Shown here in pieces: positions 59,199 to 64,000 of a DNA stretch of 64,000 bases. The position numbers and the translations under genes are program-made. How positions within the stretch are numbered: the stretch's first letter is position 1; each line of letters opens with the position of its first letter. The notes beneath the pieces are model-generated. The model saw only the letters and a program-made list of their open reading frames with translations, did not search any database and was not told where the DNA came from. The stretch covers positions 20,839,622 through 20,903,621 of the forward strand of contig LR990044.1 in the NCBI GenBank assembly GCA_905147135.1, in the 5' to 3' direction. This DNA is from Blastobasis lacticolella. Lineage: Eukaryota; Arthropoda; Insecta; Lepidoptera; Blastobasidae.

Positions 59199-59640
59199 GA
59201 CGACTAGACTGGTTCAGTTGTTAACATGTCAGTCTGAGATGCAGAGGTGTTCGATTCCCGGCCGAGGAGAAGTTGAAATGATGAATTTTAATTTATTTTG
59301 CGGGTCAGGGTGTTGTATGTATAATAAGTATGTATTCAAATATAAGTAATTTATCAGTTATCTAACACCCATAACACAGGCTTTGCTTACTTTGGGGCTA
59401 GATGGCGCTGTGTGAATTTGACTAATCAATACCCTCCCAGTCGTCCCGTGACCATGATGCATGTAACTGTGTCGAAATATCGGGCTACTCGTCAACAAAG
59501 GTACGCGGTAGGAAACCCGGAACATAACCTTAAAATGTGTAATAATAACCGCGATAGTTTAAAAGTAGTTTATGTTGACTAATCAATTTAAGTTATTTCT
59601 TATTCAGTGTGAATTTGTCCAAGCACATTTATTTATTGAT
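59199..59640 (+). repeat. SINE-B interrupted by a 186-bp insertion
   Basis: Head ctagactggttcagttgtta, body tgcgggtcagggtgttgtat. The end is split at gtgtgaatttg by the element at 59421-59606. Confidence 0.75.
59421..59606. mobile_element. 186-bp element inserted in SINE-B with 11-bp TSD
   Basis: GTGTGAATTTG occurs at 59410-59420 and 59607-59617, and removing the insert restores a SINE-B end (gatggcgctgtgtgaatttg). Its core matches the reverse complement of 57405-57510. Both insert ends contain gactaatcaat-like motifs. Confidence 0.78.
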
Positions 59641-60131
59641 TATTTTAAACTTGAAATCGGCTAGCGAGAAGCCAGTACCCCGTTTTTGATATCATTCCAA
59701 TCAGGCAGCAGTAAATTGGAGAATCCACTTCGGAATCACACGAACTGTTATCCAAAGACGTAATCCCTGTCAGAAACCGGTCACGGGTAAGAAATGTGAA
59801 CAAAGACGCGGCTTATCCGCCTCCTACGCGGTGAAAGGCAAGAGAAAATTAGGTTAAACCTTCTCGCATTACATTTCTTTATGAACAATAAGCTGAGCAT
59901 AAAAGTGCAGTTTCAAATCGGCAATGGAACGGTAAATTGCATTGTAAGCTATTAAAATCACAATTTCTCCGATAAAAGCGATTTTGGAACATTAATTTCG
60001 CTTAACCCTATCTCCGAGTATACTTGGGGAACCTATTTATGACTTTGATTCTAAGTATTAAAATTACTTTTGGAACATGTCACGCGGAAAATATTATCTT
60101 TTATGTTCTAGGTGTCTTATTCATAACATAA

Positions 60132-60415
60132 GCGCTGGTGACCGAGTGGTTAAGGTATCCGACTCGTAAAAGAGAGGAATCCCACTGCGGCCATCTCTTT
60201 TCTGAGTTATGTACATTAATTTAATGCTAACCGATGCTCTTACGGTGAGCGAAAACGTGATGAAACCTGCAACTATGGTAAATAGAAAGGTCACGGAGCT
60301 CAGATGGCAGTCGCTCCACTATAATTATCTGATCTGCCAAATCCTGGATGCTGGTTAAGGCGGACGCCGGTCCCTCGTGCGCGAGAGCACAACCGGGACA
60401 TTAACGCCAATATGT
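60132..60415 (+). repeat. SINE-A, near full length
   Basis: gcgctggtgaccgagtggtt head with a short internal deletion before the B box, then body to acaaccgggacattaacgcc. Confidence 0.75.
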
Positions 60416-60486
60416 TTTTTTTTTTCATTTATAAGTCATAACCGAATACCGTGTCTGTACACATTTTAAACCGTACTAAATGCTTG

Positions 60487-60748
60487 GCCGTGTGGTGTCC
60501 GGCAGAGTAGAATAGCACCAACCCCTTACGCTCATGGGTGTCGTACAAGGCGACTTATGTTTTCGAGGCAAAAGATCAAGAGTCTCCGTAGTCTGGAAAA
60601 TAGGCAGCTGCATTTCCCATTGTTATATTTAAACACTGCGATCTCCAACCCGTCCGCCAAGCGTGGAGATTATGGCAATAACCTCCCCTTTCGTGGGAGA
60701 GGCCCTAAGTCCTGCAGTGGATTGTTACGGGCTGTGATGATGAAATGA
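60487..60748 (+). repeat. repeat family D, full-length-like
   Basis: gccgtgtggtgtccggcaga to gtggattgttacgggctgtg, then gatgatga. Confidence 0.78.
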
Positions 60749-61244
60749 TTCCTACACTAAAACTAAGTATATAATACATGAACAAGTTCACCCACGCAAG
60801 CCTTACCGCATTGAAAAGATTTAGACGGCGCCTTAAACTGTTCGGTCAATCTTGTAGTTGTCGGGCGACTGTCCCTATTGCCTCTTGCATAAATGTCTCC
60901 GTAATAAAGTGGCTTGTCTTGTCTGTTTGTGTAAGTATACGACGTTTTCTTCGGATGTCAAAGTAGATAGGGCAGGTACTTATATGAATTGTTACCAGTT
61001 ATTTTAGTTTTAATTTATTATGGACTAGTGATGCCCTGGCTTCACACGGGTCGTAACCTTAGCTAATTATACACATAAATCTTTGTCTTGAATCACTCTC
61101 TATATCGGTGAAAACCGCATGAAAATCCGTTCAGTAGTTTTGAGTTAGCCGGACAGATGCAGCGCGGGACTTTGTTTTATAATATGTAGTGATATTTTAG
61201 GCTAAACAGAATATGCTTATTTAGTAGGTACATTTGGTGAACAA

Positions 61245-61350
61245 AGTAAACAATTAAAGCTACTTGGACAGGCATGCTCCATCGCGCATCGGTACTTACC
61301 ACCAAATGAGATGGCACTCTAATGTCAGGCCAAACAAATAAAAAAAAATG
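61245..61350 (+). mobile_element. LINE 3' remnant
   Basis: Short degenerate tail (ttggacaggcatgctccatc, then accaccaaatgagatgg) ending in an A-rich run; a similar piece is at 18125-18205. Confidence 0.4.
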
Positions 61351-61914
61351 CCGTATTATTAAGGTTAGACCAAATTTGATCTATAATTATTATTTTAAGT
61401 ACATTTAATTGTATAGCGATAAAATATATCCGATATTTTAAGTATATTACTTGTAATGTGATAATAAAACTCGATAGAGTACCAAGCAGAAAACACAACC
61501 AGCGAAGCTTCTAAGGAAATAAAACGTCACCAACAAGATAAATTAGTTTGCAGCCAGCCTCTATGATGGAATTGCGAGGAGATTTGCTTTCTACAGGAAG
61601 CCGTCGCGTCTACAATAACGGGCTTCAGCCCGCGTTAAGTACACGGGAAATTACACAGCAAAATGATTGGGTTTACGTGCGCCTGCGCTTGTGTGTCGTG
61701 TCGTGGTGGTTATAACAGTCGCACGTCGAGATTGGATAGTTGACGAGAAGTTGCGACGACAAGGAATTGATGAAGATATTGTGTGAATGTTATGTTGCGA
61801 TAGAAATGTCAGATGACCCTCGACAAAGTTTCCATATTGTCAGACCGAGAGAAAGTTCGGATAACCCTTGACAAAGTTTACATATACCTACTCAAATCTT
61901 TTTTAGACAACTTA

Positions 61915-62197
61915 CGGCCGATTTTTCAATCGACAGATAACATTTATCTGCCTGATAAAGTGATATCATCACAGCCCGTAACAGTCCACTGCAGGACTTA
62001 GGGCCTCTCCCACGAAAGGGGAGGTTATTGCCATAATCTCCACGCTTGGCAGGCGGGTTGGAGATCGCAAAGTGATATACTGCTAATTAAAGAACAACTA
62101 TAATCCTTCAGTTATATATGACGTCAAGATACAATTTTATTTTCGTCTTGCAATAACTTATCAGACTGCTATGATCTGAGGATTGAAAAATCGGCCC
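61915..62197. mobile_element. MITE with TTA duplication, carrying a nested retroelement
   Basis: Inverted ends cggccgatttttcaatc and gattgaaaaatcggccc, flanked by TTA (61912-61914, 62198-62200). Without the nested insertion and its duplication the element is about 171 bp, matching the copy at 24034. Confidence 0.78.
61967..62068 (-). mobile_element. nested short retroelement (family D) with 10-bp TSD
   Basis: A 102-bp truncated copy of repeat family D (catcacagcccgtaacag to gttggagatcgc). AAAGTGATAT is duplicated at 61957-61966 and 62069-62078. The TSD length and truncation point to LINE-machinery retrotransposition. Confidence 0.8.
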
Positions 62198-62214
62198 TTA
62201 ATGAAACAAAGCAT

Positions 62215-62385
62215 GCAATCTCGATGAAACTGGCTTTCAAATACAGAAAACCGCATCGAAATCGGTCCATCCGTTCGGGAGCTACGATGCCACATATACA
62301 TATATACACAAAGCCACAAAGTCACAGATACAAACGTCAACCTTATAACATCCCTCTTTTTTCGTCGAGGGTTAAAAAGAGTAAA
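62215..62385 (-). repeat. interspersed repeat, antisense copy
   Basis: atctcgatgaaactggcttt, ggtccatccgttcgggagct and ttttcgtcgagggttaaaaa; family of 39008-39200. Confidence 0.6.
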
Positions 62386-63002
62386 AAGCCTGATCAAGAA
62401 CAAACCCATCGATAATAACAAAAGTAACCTTAAAATCATCTTCATTCGCGATATAGCAAAAAGACGACCAGAAAAGAACCAAAAAAATCAGACAACCATC
62501 CCACGGAACACAACAAATCTACGATAAGAACACCGAACAAAAATAATCCTGAAGCACAAACAGCAGCCGGTGCAAATTAAAAAGTGACGCCGCATCCAAA
62601 TTTGGCGCAACAAGATACCGTTCAAGGCGTACAAATAGATTTTTTTCTAACTGATAAAGCATATAATTATGCAAACGCCGAGGATCTTGGAGTTTCTTAA
62701 TCTGGCGGCTTAGAGGGGTCGATCAAAGAGAAGCGTCTCCCCTCAGTTAATACATAATGAGCGAGCTACGTGTTTACATTAATTTAGTGGGAAAATGCTT
62801 CTCGGATACTTCGTTTCGTTGGCTTGCGGAAGGATCTTGTCATTCATTTGGCAGTGAAGTCGTTCTTGAAGCACTTATTAAGTTAATCTAACAAGTCGAT
62901 ACACTTTTTTGTCGCTTAAGTCCATTTTGACATTGGCAATTCATAAACTATGTTGGTGGTTATTTAAAATGGAAATTATATAAAATTGAACATAAGAATG
63001 TT

Positions 63003-63185
63003 GGTGAGGGAAAACATCGTGATGAAACCTGCAAATTCAGGCAACTGAATTTGTAACCATGATCCAATCTGGTCAGGTTCCTCTGGTAGCAGGGTCACGG
63101 ATGTCAGATGGTAGTCGCTCCACTGTAATTACCTGATCGCCAAATTCTGGATCATGGTCAAGGCGGATTAACGCCAAGATGATGA
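63003..63185 (+). repeat. SINE-A, body
   Basis: gtgagggaaaacatcgtgat to attaacgccaagatgatgat. Confidence 0.7.
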
Positions 63186-63359
63186 TTCATGTTTATGTCG
63201 CTTACGTCTATTTTGACATTGCCAAGTTCTAAGCTATGTTAGTGGTTATTTGAAATGGAAATTAAATGAAATTGAACCGAGCAATTTTCTAGACCGAGGT
63301 CTTGGCATTCAATTTACATTTTGGCATCATTTCAGACTTGGTACATTTCGGGACATTTC

Positions 63360-63494
63360 CTACAAGGTGGACCGACGACCTGGTAAGGATCGCAGGTACC
63401 AGCTGGATGCGGAAAGCACAGGACCGGTCTTTGTGGAGATCTCTGGGGGAGGCCTATGCCCAGCAGTGGGCGTCTTCTGGCTGATGATGATGAT
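63360..63494 (+). mobile_element. RTE-like LINE 3' fragment with 8-bp TSD
   Basis: Reads TRWTDDLVRIAGTSWMRKAQ and LWRSLGEAYAQQWASSG, then a (GAT) tail. Flanked by GACATTTC at 63352-63359 and 63495-63502. Same family as 8446-8700. Confidence 0.8.
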
Positions 63495-63879
63495 GACATT
63501 TCGGAAAACAATCTGGAGGCAATTGAAATGCCGAGCTTGTATGGGGTGATACACGTTTTGTCGGAGTCGCTGGTGCATTCCGAAATGTTAAGTAGGTACG
63601 TACACATGTACGCATATGGAGATGATAACTAATACCAAATTAAATAAGGGATTTAGTCTTGTAAGCTTGTACGTAAGTACTTTACATTTTGTTGTCTGTG
63701 TATATTGGTATAAGATTATAAACTATCTTGCGCGTCACTTTACTACTACTTTACGTAGATAACACTTTAAAGTTTACGTGCAGGAACCAGTTCAAAAATA
63801 AGTAAAGTATTAATATATTGACAGAAACATCTAACTGGCCTGTAAGGGGAATATTATACGGGAAATAGTTTTTTTTTTT

Positions 63880-63942
63880 TATGTTATCCGGCAGACAAAC
63901 AGGCATGCGGGCCACCTGATGGAAAGTGGTCACCACTGGTTT
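63880..63942 (+). repeat. repeat family C, 5' part
   Basis: atgttatccggcagacaaac and ccacctgatggaaagtggtc, then unrelated sequence. Confidence 0.55.
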
Positions 63943-64000
63943 TAAATTATATCTTTTGATTCAACATTTTTCTAATTCATCTTTTTAACTAACTTTTTTA

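Larger units (their letters stand above)
44586..64000. other. region upstream of the first sprint exon found; no gene recognised
   Basis: Either a long 5' intron of sprint or intergenic DNA. It holds the LINE, MITEs and SINEs listed, and no convincing coding exon. 45010-45640, 52080-54200, 56690-57380, 58120-59150 and 62400-62990 have no assigned feature. Confidence 0.65.

Noticed and set aside
1..64000. CRISPR array, operon or prokaryotic system
   Set aside because: No spaced direct repeats of that kind; spliced eukaryotic gene structure throughout.

Overview
The window is animal nuclear DNA, almost certainly from a lepidopteran (moth or butterfly). The genes are intron-rich with GT-AG junctions. 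The non-coding DNA is AT-rich and packed with short degenerate mobile elements of lepidopteran type: RTE-like LINE 3' ends, two tRNA-derived SINE families, MITEs, and a Tc1/mariner-class element. There are no bacterial operons, CRISPR arrays or rRNA.

The main content is one large gene on the minus strand, the ortholog of Drosophila sprint (spri), a member of the RIN (Ras and Rab interactor) family. I could place 20 internal exons between 44585 and 14 (4150 coding nt, about 1383 codons). Every splice junction keeps reading frame from one exon to the next. In transcription order they encode a proline-rich acidic segment, an SH2 domain split over two exons, a long Ser/Pro-rich linker with repeated FSP motifs, conserved linker motifs, a RIN-homology region and a VPS9 (Rab5 GEF) domain. 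The gene runs off the left edge after the VPS9 exons, so the expected Ras-association domain and stop codon are not here. The true 5' end and promoter were not found either.

Nested in the 5 kb intron between the KSFRERLDPLL exon and the next exon is a separate intronless gene on the same strand (4856-5614). It encodes an unrecognised 252-residue Cys-rich protein with a C-terminal membrane-like segment. The intron at 12733-14730 holds a 1.3 kb Tc1/mariner-class element with TIRs, a TA duplication and an open transposase frame in which the first catalytic Asp appears replaced.

19902-44293 is one 24 kb intron, and 44586-64000 lies upstream of the first exon found. Both contain only mobile-element debris plus some repeat-free stretches that could be regulatory. 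The best-preserved elements are a 5'-truncated LINE with an open RT C-terminus (54236-55906), two 257-bp MITE copies (48111, 50558), a TTA-duplicating MITE family (24034, 61915), and several insertions with visible target-site duplications. A recurring oddity is perfect or near-perfect fold-back hairpins with 1-5 nt loops (965-1080, 8326-8359, 47024-47165, 48482-48518, 57402-57445).
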